64,000 nucleotides of DNA from Xiphias gladius. Lineage: Eukaryota; Chordata; Actinopteri; Istiophoriformes; Xiphiidae. Each line of letters starts with the position of its first letter. The first letter of the stretch is position 1. This document shows, one piece after another, positions 23,540-53,395 of this stretch. The notes beneath the pieces are model-generated. The model did not search any database and was not told the origin of the DNA. It saw nothing but the letters and a program-made list of their open reading frames with translations. The stretch lies in the NCBI RefSeq assembly GCF_016859285.1, contig NC_053411.1:5484001-5548000 (forward strand), given 5' to 3'. A program made the translations under genes and the position numbers.

Positions 23540-25000
23540 TCATACTGAAACACTTGTCAGGTCTCTCCTCTTCTTCTTGAAGGGGTTTTTTGACTCACAG
23601 CCCTTATAGAAAATAGTCATGTCACTATTTATGTCTGTGTGGCTCTTCAGGAAGCTCTCCAGAGTCTTCAGAGGGACTTCCACCACACTGTGGCCGGTCT
23701 GTTGATTCAGTGCATAGCCCCCGTAACTAGGGAACATAAACCTCACCTCATATGGTGAGTTGCGGTCAAACCGTGGGCAGCAGTAGGCCAGCCATAAGTG
23801 TTTTGGGATTGCTAGGCGGTCCCTGTTATCTCGCTGGATGACTGCCCCTGAAACAGTCACCCCTGTCACCATGAAAGATGTCCCGTGGCAGAAGTTATTG
23901 AGGCGCCGGCGAATGATGTCCAAGTATGGGTTCCAGGAGGTATCAAGGAAGTTTGTGATTAATGGGACTACATTGGTCAGGGTATAGGTGGAGGATTTGT
24001 CATCTGGCTCTGCTTGGTGCAAGTCAGGATTCAGTGTTCCACGTCTGTACTCTACAGCATCTGTGTAGTCCTCCAACACAGCCTGGCTGTCTTCAATCCG
24101 AGGGGGGGTGTCTTCAGCAAGGGGAAGTGCTCTCATGTTTCCACTCTCATCGTCAGAAAGCAACTATAGGGAAAGGAGAGGAAAAAAGGAAGTATTTTTC
24201 ATTTTGACCGTAACTGTAGCCTAAAGGTCTTGACTGAACACTGAGCTAACGTAGAACGACTCTAAAATGCAATACCACTCATGAAATGTTCAACTGAATA
24301 GGTTTTAGTTTAAAAAGTTCTCCCCCAAAACATAATGTCAGTCAAGTTGTGATCTCAGTAGCTAATTTTACTTCATGTATTGTAGTGACGTTGATGGTAG
24401 TATTTTTGGAAATAATTGTCCATCTACTGTTTTTAAAGTTAAAGAGAAGTGTGTTTGGGGAGGTATTTGGGTGATTGACAGGTGACTCTGGCTATCAGGT
24501 GGTAGCTGCATATTTGTCCTGTGTGAGCTCCGTACAGGCTTTGTCTTCTTTACCAAATTCTGTCTCCAGTTACTGGCAAAATGGCAGTGAGCTTTAATAA
24601 CACTCAGACATCAAGAGTCACTTTAGCAGAAAAAAGAGCTTGTCTTAGGCAAACCAGTCATGGACAGCTGAACCAATCAAAGTAGTGTTACTCCCTGTAC
24701 CTGAGGCTCATACATCCAGGGTGTGTCCATCCTCCTCTTCCCATCAGACTTCTTAAAGATGTAGGCTGAGTAGAGGGGGAGGCGGCGACTGTTGTCATAC
24801 AATGTGGCGTAGCGCAGTTTGTCTTCATACTTCTGGCAGATCTTCCTCAGGCTGGTTCCTCTGATCCCAGCAGGTGGTGTCTGCATGTAGAAAAAATGGC
24901 TGCAGTCTCTGAAGCTGCTTGACACAGTGGCACTCACCAGGGGGGACGCCATCAGCAGGGAGAAGGATAGGACGCAGGTGCAAAACAGATGCATCCTCAC
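23540..25000 (-). CDS. ENDOD1-like secreted NUC-domain protein, copy 3
   Basis: Two exons: 25000-24701 (100 codons) and 24163-23540, in phase 0, giving 307 residues. An ATG two codons downstream (24,994) is an alternative start. It has a signal peptide, then CSHFFYMQTPPAG, ICQKYEDKLRYATLYD and YSAYIFKKSDG. The core reads YRRGTLNPDLHQ, TYTLTNVVPL, NFLDTSW, RRRLNNFCHGTSFMVTG and HLWLAYCC. The DRGH His is Thr and the preceding acidic residue is Arg. The PQ Gln and FN Asn are both lost. The C-terminus is basic (NPFKKKRRDL), unlike copies 1 and 2. It is the most diverged of the three by active-site residues, yet its frame is fully open. Confidence 0.87.
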
Positions 25001-26370
25001 TCAGCTGGGGTAGATGGAAAAATAATAGGAAACCGGGTTATTTTCTCCTCAGAGGGGTGTGACATGTCATGAATGAAGAAATTCCACGTGGTGATGAGGA
25101 ATTTTCAGTCCAATATGTCGTCCTGTATTGGTGTTGCCCTCATAATCTAGTAAAGTGGAAGGACTGTTTGCCAGACACTCAGTATGCAAAGCAGCAACGG
25201 AGTCAGGGTGAATCTATTGGCTGGATAGTTGAGTTATCTGGTCCTACAATGTCTGTGTAGCCATGCATCTCTACACAGGCTTCTGTCAGGCTGTGTTCAC
25301 GTTATAACTTGTCTCATAAATTCACTCAGTTCTCTATGTTTTCCTCATTTAAGACACTAAATTAACGCACTGGTAGCCATTCTTCTCTGCATCTTTAAGT
25401 AACGTACACACCACTTTCTATTGTATAACTAACTTTGCCTTTGCATGTAAGATCGTGTTGTGTTTGGACCACCTGTGTCAGTATAGACTGTATAACACCA
25501 CAAACAGCAAAAATTCCTTTGCAACTACTTGTCACCTAGGATGAATAAAATGTTTGTCATTATTTTGTTATTCTCAGTGTGTAAACAAGCACTGCAACTT
25601 GCAAAATGAGCATTTATGTTGAATTCTAAAGCTTCCCACAACTTTGTCACCAACTTCTGCAAAAATTAATTTAAGAATGTAGTTTCCATAAGCCTACGTT
25701 TACCAAAAAGTGTTGCATGACACATTTTAGTTGATCACACCTTTTGCAGGCATGCTCATGTAGTGTGTACTGTATATCTAACCAGATAGTTCCTCTGCAG
25801 GAGCTAAAAGGCCCATATAGGTTTATGGAGCAACCTAGATACAGATATGGTTCCTCTTGCAGCCACACTGTGGTGTTTAAATCATAAGTGTAATATTAAT
25901 ATTATTTATCACTCTGGAGCAAAATGTGACATTAAATCTTAAAATACTGCTTGATAAATATAACTGCATTTTCTGGTATTTTGATGGCATTAATGCCTGC
26001 ATTGAAAATACAGTGTTCTGTTTATTCTAATGCATAACCATGTAATCTGTTGTCAGAAGTACATTACAAGCTTCAGAGAGACTATAAATATTCAGCCAGT
26101 GACTATTTTCAATATCATTCTGTGGTAAGTGGTGAGATCCTACATAAAAACACAACAGTCATAATACACAGTAGTTCTTCATGAATATTTAATGTTATAG
26201 AGTAATATAAGATTGAAGCCAAGTTTTTATGGGCTTTGAATTGTAATTCTAGCCTAGATTTAATTCCATATAAGATTGACAAATAATGAAATTATGCTAA
26301 TATCATAATAATTTCTTTTGGCTGTGGTGTGTGTAGTATTCTCTCTAACGGACTGTTGTCTTTCCACTTC
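25001..26370. other. Spacer between the ENDOD1-like array and the perforin pseudogene
   Basis: AT-rich, no gene recognised. The first few hundred bases should include the promoter of ENDOD1-like copy 3. Confidence 0.45.
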
Positions 26371-27480
26371 AGTTACAGTGTGAAATAAAACCCACCCCTC
26401 GACCCCAAGTTTGTTCAGTCTATTATGAACCTACCACAGCAGTACAACAACCAGACGAAGCCAGATTGCATTCAATTCCTGGCTACCTTTGGCACACATT
26501 ATATGCACAAAGTGGATCTGGGTGGCAGAGTGGAGATTGTCACCTCTGTGCAAATGTGCAAATGTGCAAATGTGCAAACGTGCAAAGCGGCGTTGGAGGG
26601 CTATACTGAGATGGAGGTGATAAACTGTCTAAACACACAGATAATATAACTGACCTTCTTTTCTCTGTCAAAACCAAATCCACTGCGTTCCGCAACTGGA
26701 GGAAAAGCCTGAAAATCAAACCCGACAGTATCAGCTACAGCCCGGGCCCCCTCCACCAGCTGGTTAAAGAAGCTACAAAGAAGAAGGGACTGAAAAATGC
26801 TGCTGAAGACTTCATTCAGCAAAAACTTCTAGTCAAACAGTGCTCCAACAAATGCACTCAGGTTTTCACTCCCAGCTCCCATGATTCATGCACATGTGCG
26901 TGTCGACATCACCAGCACCTGCGGCCCTCAGCAGAGAGGCTTGGCCCACCTCACCGTCACTGTCAAAAGTGCAAGTGGCCTGTGGGGTGACGTATTCTCA
27001 CAAACTAATGGCTTTATGAGGGTGCTGATGGGCAACAAGACTTTCCAGATCAAGGTGGTACAAAGACTTCTACCTGGGGACAACTAAGCTGCCCCTGAAG
27101 ACAGACCTGAAGCTTGAGGTGCGGGATGAAGATAATCACTTGTATGACCGAAACGAATGACCTTTTGGGGTCTCGCACCAGCTCAGTCAGAGCTAATTCC
27201 TTCACCTCTTTGTCTCCCATCATGGCAACTCGTACTTCTCCTACCAGGCTGAATGAGCCCCAGGGCTGAGAGGTATCACATGTCCAGAGTATAACCTGTT
27301 CAGGACGAAGGCTGATTTCCTTGACCTCTATTCATCCTGCAACAGCCTGACCGTCAACCAGGACCTGGTGGATCACTGGAGCAATTGGCCTCACTGAGAA
27401 TGACGCCCTGACCTTTGTCATGAGACATGGGAGAGAAACCAGGGAGATTCAACCTTACCTGCCTCCTCTCAGTGAGTTAT
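26371..27480 (+). pseudogene. Perforin-1-like pseudogene (MACPF and C2 remnants)
   Basis: Perforin is the pore-forming effector of cytotoxic lymphocyte granules. Recognisable MACPF pieces are FLATFGTHYMHKVDLGG (about 26,475-26,530) and CKAALEGYTEMEV (about 26,580-26,620). In another frame come FRNWRKSLKIKPDSISYSPG and LHQLVKEATKKKGLKNAAED. C2-domain pieces (GDVFSQTNGFMRVLMG, about 26,985-27,035) and an FSYQAE segment near 27,236 follow. The gene is broken by an in-frame TAA just upstream of the first MACPF piece, by a stop and frameshift after EMEV, by further frameshifts into and within C2, and by a stop where the C2-terminal Cys is expected. A five-unit 8-bp tandem repeat (26,547-26,586) adds eight residues inside MACPF. 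The tail at 27,290-27,480 is open in two frames but not recognised. Confidence 0.85.
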
Positions 27481-29250
27481 GAATGGAGACCACAACTCAG
27501 AAACTGCTTTCACCACATGTAATAATTAGAGTCACATTAATTCTACAATATTTCCTTCCAGATTCCTTTTTTGCAGTTTTTAAGGTTGGACAGACCTGGA
27601 GTGACCTGTGACTTACCTGACAGATTTCGTGAGGTTATAACTGTTCCTAAATTGAAAATAAAATTAAGAATCATGAGGATTACTCAAATGTGGCAAGCTA
27701 CAAAACATATATCTAATGGTTTTTGTTCACCTTTTCTCTGTAGATACTGCTGCAAACTTTCTCGCTTCTTTTTCACACTTAACAAGTAATTAGTTTTTAA
27801 AAGTGCTGATTTATACTTTATTGTAACCCATGCCTTAACATTACATAAACAATATGAGGTGACTTTAAATTGTTGATATATCATCCTCTGTTTTGGCTGT
27901 TTTTGTCCTTGTACTTCTTGTTTTTTCTCTTTGTTGTATTAGAATAACTAGGAAATAATGGTTATTCATACATTATATGCAACTTCAACTGATGATGCTT
28001 TATAACAAAAATAAAACTGTTTAAGTGCATATAAACATTTCTGATTATAATATCTGTATTTATAATATAAACTTAGTTTTTTAACAATACCTGTACCATG
28101 ATATACCATCCGAGATAGCTGCCCTGCAGTAAATACTATGCTTGTGAATGTTTTGTCCACCACAGTAACATACATAAGTAAGAGCCATGGCTGGATTAAC
28201 CTGCAACAGGCCATGAGGCAAAAACTTAGTGGCCACTGACACTCCCACTGTCTGTACATTGTTTGGGCTATTTCAATTATTTAAGTGAAATGGGTAACAT
28301 GGAGAAATTACATGCCATGTACGAACAATATAATATAAACTGATAAACTGTATTTTGACACAGTACCCTTCTGCAACACGGGACCTCAAGATGACATTAC
28401 ATAGGTGATAATGCAGCACATGCCTTAAGGCTGTTGTCATTTCAGTTGGTGCTGAGGTTGCATTGCAATTAATAAAATTACAGCAAAGCAATTGACACTT
28501 GGGCTTTTGGGCCCCCTGGTTGGTAATACTACCTGACTTATCAAAATGGGTTATTTATGCTGTGATGCTCCTAAACAAACTGGAATTATAAACGTTTTTT
28601 TAAAATTAAATTCGATTAGCCATGTCTCCCAATTTCACTTATTACCTGACTTTCTTATCTAATAATTTTAATTAGACATTTCATTTAAATGTCTTTTTAA
28701 ATGCCATGCTACAGTTGAATTTGTTATGATCTACAATGTCTGTGATGTTAGTTTTCTTCAGTTTGGCCTCTTGTGCTCAGCTAGTTTGATCACATGCAGG
28801 TTCAGACATGTATCAGTACCTCTTCAGCACACAATGAAAAACTATATAGTCGTTACATTTTCAGAAATTATTTCCACTGAATTAATTGGTGATTTAATAG
28901 ATGCACGATACACACCTACAGCAATGAGGTGTTTTGCTTACATCTGCACATTTCCTCAACATTTCTCTCATTCATTTTCACCCCTTTCAAGAGATTTTTC
29001 TCAACACTACTTTAGTCTCCATGCATTTTCACTATATATGAGGAACGGCTACATATGTATGCGGACATTTCCAAAATCATTTACTACTGTTTTTCCATAT
29101 TGTGCCAGTGTTATTCAACGGCGCCCCCTGCCGACTAAACCCTGCTACTGCCGTCCACAAATGCTGTGCACATACTCAGTTCGCTATTGCCGCTAAACAT
29201 GCTTTGCTAGTCATTCAGATCCCTTTCAAGGGTACTGATAGCCAGCAGCT
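27481..29250. other. Intergenic, no assignable gene
   Basis: AT-rich. A plus-strand open frame of 156 codons at 28,726-29,196 matches no family I know and is rich in Phe, Ser and His from T/C-rich sequence. Part of 28,170-28,520 may be a dispersed repeat, but this is uncertain. Confidence 0.4.
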
Positions 29251-29259
29251 CAAAATATC

Positions 29260-29849
29260 TAATTGTGTGCCTCAAGTTTGAAGCTACTGACTGCAAAGTT
29301 TACGAAAACAACTTTGTGGGAAGTAAGTTTCGTCGTTGTCTCACTACACGTTGCTGCCCCACGAGTGTGTGTTGAGCTAGCTGTTTGTCGATGTATGCCT
29401 TTATACAATGTCACGCTGAAGTAGGCTTGGCTCTACGGCTTACTTGCCTATTAAACCCATCCAGCTAAGACGTTGTGCCTTCGAAATTGCCGTTGCAAAG
29501 TGAACACCATCAGTGTCCAAGCTGGTAAATAGGGGTGTGTTTGCCCTGACACAACATTGGTTAGCCGCTTGTCAATGTCCAGTCACGTGGTGTCACACGG
29601 ACGGCCATGTTTCCGAAACACAAACAACAAAAAGAGCAGCGACTGGGAGCCAGCAGACACATACTGATACGCAGCAGCGACCGTTGGAGGAGAGGGAAAA
29701 ATAATAAATAAAATACAGAGCACGACTTTCTGAAAGTACGATTCTGTCGAATGAATACGTTTACAGTGTTTAAGGAGACCAATGCATACGATATATTGGC
29801 TGTAGACGCACCGTGCAGACAACCAGTCTGGTAGCTATAAACAGTGAAG
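29260..29849 (+). promoter_or_regulatory. Probable gigyf1 promoter and first non-coding exon
   Basis: CpG-richer sequence than the surroundings begins near 29,100. A good donor (GTGAAG|GTAAGC) ends a likely non-coding exon at 29,849. Splicing from here to the first coding exon at 34,893 would span about 5 kb. A further leader exon ending at 34,792 (GG|GTAAGG) is possible, with a candidate acceptor after the poly-T tract near 34,154. The transcription start is not fixed. Confidence 0.4.
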
Positions 29850-32552
29850 GTAAGCCATGGTTCCTCTTTGCTGCTTGTCTTTTAGCTAGCTGGCTAACGT
29901 GAGCTAACATGCTAACCTCGGCTCTTGCAGCTCGAATGGTTTTGATTTATCTGTCGTGAGAAACGCATTTTCACAAAGTTATTTTCCAACTAAAACTATG
30001 CTGTTTCTGTCATTGTGTTTGTTATGTTTACATCGCATTAGCACTAGCTTAAAACCGACAGCGGAGTGGAGGTGGTCGTCCGCACATTGGCGGAGCAGGC
30101 CAGGGAGTCTGATCCCAACACTCCGCCCCCTCCGCCATCATATCTGGTGTCATTTGAACCTACAAGCCAAGGCCTTTACGATCAACGCATACCTTGTGCT
30201 AGGTTAGGTAGCAAGCTAGCTAACCTATCTCTGTTATGCAACAGAAATATGATATTGTGGGTCAAATACTCGCACAACCATGGATTTATCGTCCCTTTCC
30301 AACTAATCGATGTGGGGCGATTAGCTTGAAAGACGGACAATTTATACGTTAATGTAGTTCGCAGCCACTGACGGTAGCTAATGTCAACTAGAGGTGTTTT
30401 TTCTATACGTTAGCCATCTTTACGACCAAACAATTAGCATTGTTCAGTTTGTTAAAGTTACTAATTGGTGTGCGTGTAAAGTCAGCTTTAGCTTAGCATT
30501 ACAGTCTGCCTTCCCGCAGCTATAAATCCCGTTATCCCGCCACGTTTTGAAGTGCATAACATTTGCAAATAATCAGATGCATAGTACATTTAATTTATTG
30601 CCAGCGGCGTTATTCCTTCGTGACCTTGCTTAAGTTTTCTCAGTGCAAAGTTGGCAGTAGACATCAAATATGTCAGTTCTTTGCCTGTTGTGGCCTGGAG
30701 TCTGGAGTAAACTAATGAAATACTTTGAAACTAAACTAACCGCAAGCGGGCTGAAGATGTTTAGGATAAAGTTGCATATTCCTAAGTGTTACGCACTCTG
30801 TTAAATTATTTTCTTCTGTTATTGGAATTTTGGTTGATCTTAACTGATCTCACTGTAATTTGAATGATTTGCAATCATGCGTGTTATAAATGAACCCTAA
30901 TATTAAATGGTACCTTACTTTAATTCATTTAAACCGACAAATAACTGCAAAGTGCATGTGTTTTTAAAGTCTGAATGCTCACTATATTAACATTTCTTTC
31001 AGTATGATTAGTAGTATCAGATAATTACCAGATAAGTATGAGACATCCTCATCAGTACCCTAAAGGAGTTTATCAAATAGTTGCAGCAACCGGAGGTTTG
31101 AGGAAAACTGTATAATCTCTTTTTCAACAATGGCCGTATTTTCCCAGTTTATGACGACTGTATTTTGTCATTGTAGGTACTTTAGAGGTTGACATACCTT
31201 CAGATCATGCACAATCACACACACAACTTCATCTCCAGCAGATGAACCCGAAAGAAAAAAGTAATATTTTATACCCGCACTGCAGTGGGATGTAGAGTGG
31301 AGCTGTCAGCATCCAGTCTTCCAGTTGACTTAAATATGTGTGTATTGCACTATTGTTAATTATGTTATTGAATATGCTTTGAGCTGTTTAGAAGTTTGAC
31401 TATTTAAGTACTCTATTGCAATCATGTCATACTGGATTTTCTGTAATTACTTGGTGTTCACCAATTGCAATGAGGCATAATGAGTTGCACAAGTTTCAAC
31501 GCTAGCAGAAAACAGCACAACAGCAAAAGGTATTAAAATCTAAGACTGCCAAATTCATTGGTAACAATTTTCAAAAATAAAACTGTTTATTCATTCATTT
31601 TTTTATTTAAAAATTATTTAATTCAAACAGTGAACCTACAAACCTTCAAACAGGGGGCCTTCCATTTAAGTACACAGGAATGTGTGAGCAACGCTTAACA
31701 AACTAAATGAAAAAAGTATTTTAAAAAAGTATCAAATGGAGTAAAAAAAATCAATATGAAATAGTAACTGTTGATTCATGTCATAAGACACCATTAGTAT
31801 AAGTGGTACTGTGTTGTACAGGTGGGCGATATGCACAAAATGTCTCTCAATATTTTCTGGTATTTTGACATTGTTGGCATTAGACGCTATTTTTAAGAGT
31901 GCACAACTGCGTGGCATGTGAGTAATTTAGAATTATATATTTGAAGTGGGTTCAAACAGTATTCTTTTGAGTAATCACTAGTCGGACACAAGAGTTGAAT
32001 GCCATTTCTTTTTCTTTTTTTTCTTTTTTTATAGTAATCGGCTTTACTATGGCCAGTAAATAAGTTTCAGCTTGTTACTGACCCAGACTTCAACCATCAG
32101 GTGCATAAAAACGACATAAGTCTGCATAATTAGAAAGCTGAATCAAATGACAAATTGTACTCAGCTGACGTGGAAGCGCTAGGGGCTTCTACTATGCACC
32201 TGCTGGGAAGTAACGCTGATTTCTACGTAGGAAAGTTATGTAATCCTTACAAATAAAAACATCTGGGTGAAATTAAATAGGTACTGATATTTGAATTTCT
32301 TCAATATTAATAGCGTGTATTAAGTTTATCAGTAAAAATTCACATTATGCAGTTTAACTTGGTGCCACCATGGGGTGCCAAAGCATTAGTTAGAATAACC
32401 TAAAATCCTGCCCAACTCGCTTAACTAGCCACTGTTCCTTTAGGATTTCGTAGATAGTTTCTTTTCAGCAGTTTAAAATAATTATTTTGTTAACATTCAA
32501 AAACTGCAACTCTTAAGAGTCTTTTGACTGTGGGCCAATGGCTAAGGCTCAT

Positions 32553-32812
32553 GGTAGAGTTAGGCGATATGAATAAAATCTTCTGTTGATACCTGAAATA
32601 CCTGAATCAAGGTATAGTATCACACTGAGGCAAAAATCCTGGAAGTCCAATATATCCACAAGGAATCCTGCTAATTTACAAGATGACACACAGCGGGCAA
32701 ATACATCCAGAGAAAGGAGCAGATACCTCCAGTTATGACAGAATCACTGACTGTAAACAGTTTTCTATCGTCTCACATCGTATATCGCCATGTCACCTTA
32801 CCCTAAGTAATG
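32553..32812. mobile_element. Possible hAT-type MITE
   Basis: The left end reads gttaggcgatatga and the right end catcgtatatcgccatgtca, so GGCGATAT-type termini face each other about 250 bp apart. This resembles the GGGCGATAT terminal repeats of non-autonomous hAT-like elements that I recall from teleosts. A related half-element (gtgggcgatatgcacaaaat) occurs near 31,820. The termini are diverged and target-site duplications were not established. Confidence 0.4.
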
Positions 32813-34115
32813 GGATATTTGATCGACTTGCAAAGTGATTGTAATTGGGTACAGCTGATAAAATCTGTTGGTAAGTCACCAGGATTTATGGTCGCCTGAT
32901 ACTGTCTAAACATTGATCCTAAGGACGAAAACACTTAATTTCAAATGCATGGATTAAAGTGCTTAGTTTGCTAGTTTTATGGTTCACTTACTTAATTTAG
33001 ACTGTCCTGTGTTGAATTTATAGCGTTAGATTGTTGTTCAGAAGCTTATTTCTTGCAAAATAACTTGCAGAAGAACAAAAGAAAAAAGCCTGCCTAGCGT
33101 CTTGCTCGATTAAAAAGTAGTCTTAATTAAAATTTTATACCTTTTCACTGCTATTTAGTCCTTTGATTGGATGATCCGTTTACAGAAACTTAGAGCAGGT
33201 TTTAAAATAATGTTAAAACTGAAACCCATAAGCCCACCAGAGGGCTGAAAAACAGCATAAGCTAATGCTCGATACTGCTTGGGAAACATAATCGTGTCAT
33301 TGCATATGATGACATATTCCCCACCCCAGCAGTGTTAAAGCACATCTTGCATTCAGATAGTTGAGAAGGTGTTGGCCTTTGGTTGTGTGTTAGAGAGCAG
33401 TGCTCCGTTCCATTGTGAAGTAAAAACTAACACAGCCGACATGATGGTCTAGGTTTAACATGACCACACTTATCCATCAAAGATATTTGAGGGGATGTGT
33501 TGTCATGTGTCATGACATTTAAAAATAACAACAAAAAAAATTAATCAAAATGTATGAACATACGGATGCAATGTTCATATCATATTGGCAGTGTATGCAT
33601 GTTTTAGCATTACCTGTTGAAAATTAGTTCCTTGGTTATCGGTTTAGTTGCCATGACATTTTCAGGAACCATCCCCAACCAGCTGCATGCATTTAGAAGC
33701 AGCTGGTTCACAACATCACTGAAATTGTCTCCCTACATTTCTGGATGGAAAATCTCCTGTGAGCAACAGAAACATTGGCCCATGATGGAGCACTAAACTA
33801 GAAATAGTTTGCTCTTTCATTTATTCAGTGAAGGAATACCACAGTGTTTTTCTCCCAGCTCAGTGTGCTGTAACGGATTTATCAAATTGAGCCGGTACCT
33901 TTTAGTGAGTCCAAGGCACGTTGCCGCGAAAATAGCATGTCAAGGCTTCACAACACAAAATCAAATTACACTTCCTTTCCTATAACAGAAGAGGGAGACT
34001 GCCAAGCTGTGAAAATGCATCTTACAAGCAGCTAATTTATTAGGTGTACACTTCTAACATATTCTTTCAGTTTTTCTTTTAATAGTCCACTTTCTCTGAT
34101 CCAATCTCTAAAACT

Positions 34116-34148
<33 letters not shown>

Positions 34149-34150
34149 CC
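34116..34150. repeat. Poly-T tract
   Basis: A run of about 33 T residues, followed by CCCCAG and so able to act as the polypyrimidine tract of an acceptor for a gigyf1 leader exon. Whether it is used cannot be told here. Confidence 0.8.
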
Positions 34151-34921
34151 CCAGTGGTGCAAAGGGAGGAGGACAGGAAATAAAGGAGTTACCTGGAGGG
34201 TGTCCGTCAATCCACATTTCAGTTGGAGCGAGAGAGAAAAAGGCACGGAGGGAGAGAGAGAAAGGAGAAGAGGAGTGCGAGTCGCGTCTGCTCTTGGCAG
34301 CTGTTCCAGCAGCCTGTTTCATTGTTTTGGCTGTTATTTCTTTCTTGCGTTACCTTTTTGATGAATAAGTTCATATTTTTAACTTTAATGTGAGATATAA
34401 CTGCTGTATTACAAAAAAAAAAAGAAAAAGGAAAAAAAAGAAAGAAAACATTATTACTAGCAAAAGTGTTTTTATTTTGTTCCATCATTCATTTCCAAGG
34501 TTCTTTTTGTTTCTTTTTTTATGTTTAACAACCTTTTTCGGCTGTGAGTAGCGGGAGCTTCCATTCTTCAAACTATCGTTGAACCCCCTTCCTTACCTAG
34601 TTAGGACCTGATAACCTGGTATTCCTCAAGCACCTGAAACTGGCAGCTATTCTCTTCGTGTCTGTGTGTTTGGGGAGCTCTGTGACCACAGCTTAAGCAC
34701 CACTCAGCCTTCTAGTCACCTAAGCCTAACTAAATCCAGCCAGCTCTAGCCTAGTCCAGCCCAGTCCAGCCTGCTCCGATCATCTGGACAGGGTAAGGCA
34801 GTTGGGGGCACATTTATTCCTCTGCCAAATCATTTTTTTACAAGGGAAGTTAAAAAAAACAAAAACTAACTAATAATTGTTTGTCTTCTCAGATACTCAG
34901 TTCTGTGTGGACGTGAGGAAT

Positions 34922-52006
<17,085 letters not shown>

Positions 52007-53355
52007 TGTGACGCAGCGCAGCAGCAATAGCTACCTGAGGCCTTCTGTCTTTTAATCAGACAAACCTGATGACGAATGTGCACTGCTGGGGGAACCAGGG
52101 GTGGGGGTAGGAAGGGAGCGTGCGTGAGGGGAGGAGCAGGGTGGAGGCGCCTGGATCTGTGCCTCCCACTCTTTCCTTCCCTCTGGAAAGAAAAAAAGGG
52201 CTCCCTGCTGCACCAGTTGATCACTTGAGCAGGGGTGAGGAGGGGTGAGGTTAAAAAGGAAGATGGGTATCCTCTGGCACTCAAAAGATTAAGCACCTTA
52301 TACTGAACTAATGCACTTTATTGAGATGGGATTTGAATAGGTTTTTTTATTTTTATTTTTTTTATTTTTTTTGTGCGTGTGTGCGCGTGTGTGTGCGTGC
52401 GTGCGTGTGCCTGTGTGTGATTTTTATTTTCTTTTTTTTTCTTTTTTTCTTTTTTTTTTTTTTTTTTTTTTTGGAATCAGTGTGCATACAGTGTGTGTAC
52501 ATACACATTATCTGTGTGCATGTGCATCGGAACTGGAAGGGGCGGTGAAACAGTCGGTGGGGTGAATGGTCGGGCTGTTTAGGTTTTCAAAGTCAGGGGG
52601 ACCTTTAGTTGAAACCTTATCAGAGAGCAAATCCTTTCTCGAAAAGACAAACACTGTTGATATTTCTCTTGTTTAGCATTTTTTTTACGTTTATATAAAA
52701 AGTAAAGCTATTGAAAAATGGATTATAAAAAAAACTTGAAGATTTGCACTTGCCTAAAAAAGAAATAACAAAAACAACAAAAAAAATCAAACAAATGGGG
52801 TTAGTTATAGAAGTGAATATTTTTTTGTGAATGTGTATGAATGACTGTGAGAGTAAATGATGTGATGTGATGTGTGGTTTGTGTCAGTATATACCAGTCT
52901 GCACAATGTTTTTTTTTTTCTTTCTTTTTTTTTCCTCTCCTTTTGTTGCTTACCAAGATGTATGAAACATAAGAGGCCATTTTTGTCTTTTTTTTGTTCA
53001 AATGGTAATTTTGTATTCTCATGTTTAGAGAGCGTATGTGTGTGTCCCGTCTCCAAACAGGGACTTGATCTCCATGTCTAGAGAGAGTGAATGAATGAGA
53101 GGGAGAGAAAGAGAGAGAGAGGGGGGGGGGGGGCAATGCACAACACATCCTTTCTCTCACCAGCTCTTCATCCCCAGATAGACGAAATAGAAATGCATAC
53201 ATTTGTAAATGTCAGCTTTTGCGCTCATCACATGATGACCACCACTAGTTTATTTCCCTTAGCTTCTCCCCATGGGGAGCTGTCTCTAGACCTGTGAGGA
53301 CTAGTAGACAGGGCAAATCATGAGGGACATTATTGTGTGTGCATCTGATCGAGAC

Positions 53356-53395
<40 letters not shown>

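Noticed and set aside
28170-28520. Possible dispersed repeat
   Set aside because: A few phrases recall teleost repeats, but the boundaries and identity could not be supported by eye.
28726-29196. 156-codon plus-strand open frame upstream of gigyf1
   Set aside because: T/C-rich low-complexity composition, no domain recognised, no clear start or splice context; probably a chance frame.
30066-30230. Open segment with a TPPPPPSYLVSFEP-like stretch near the gigyf1 leader
   Set aside because: No ATG in frame after an upstream TAG and no family match; may be leader or intron sequence.
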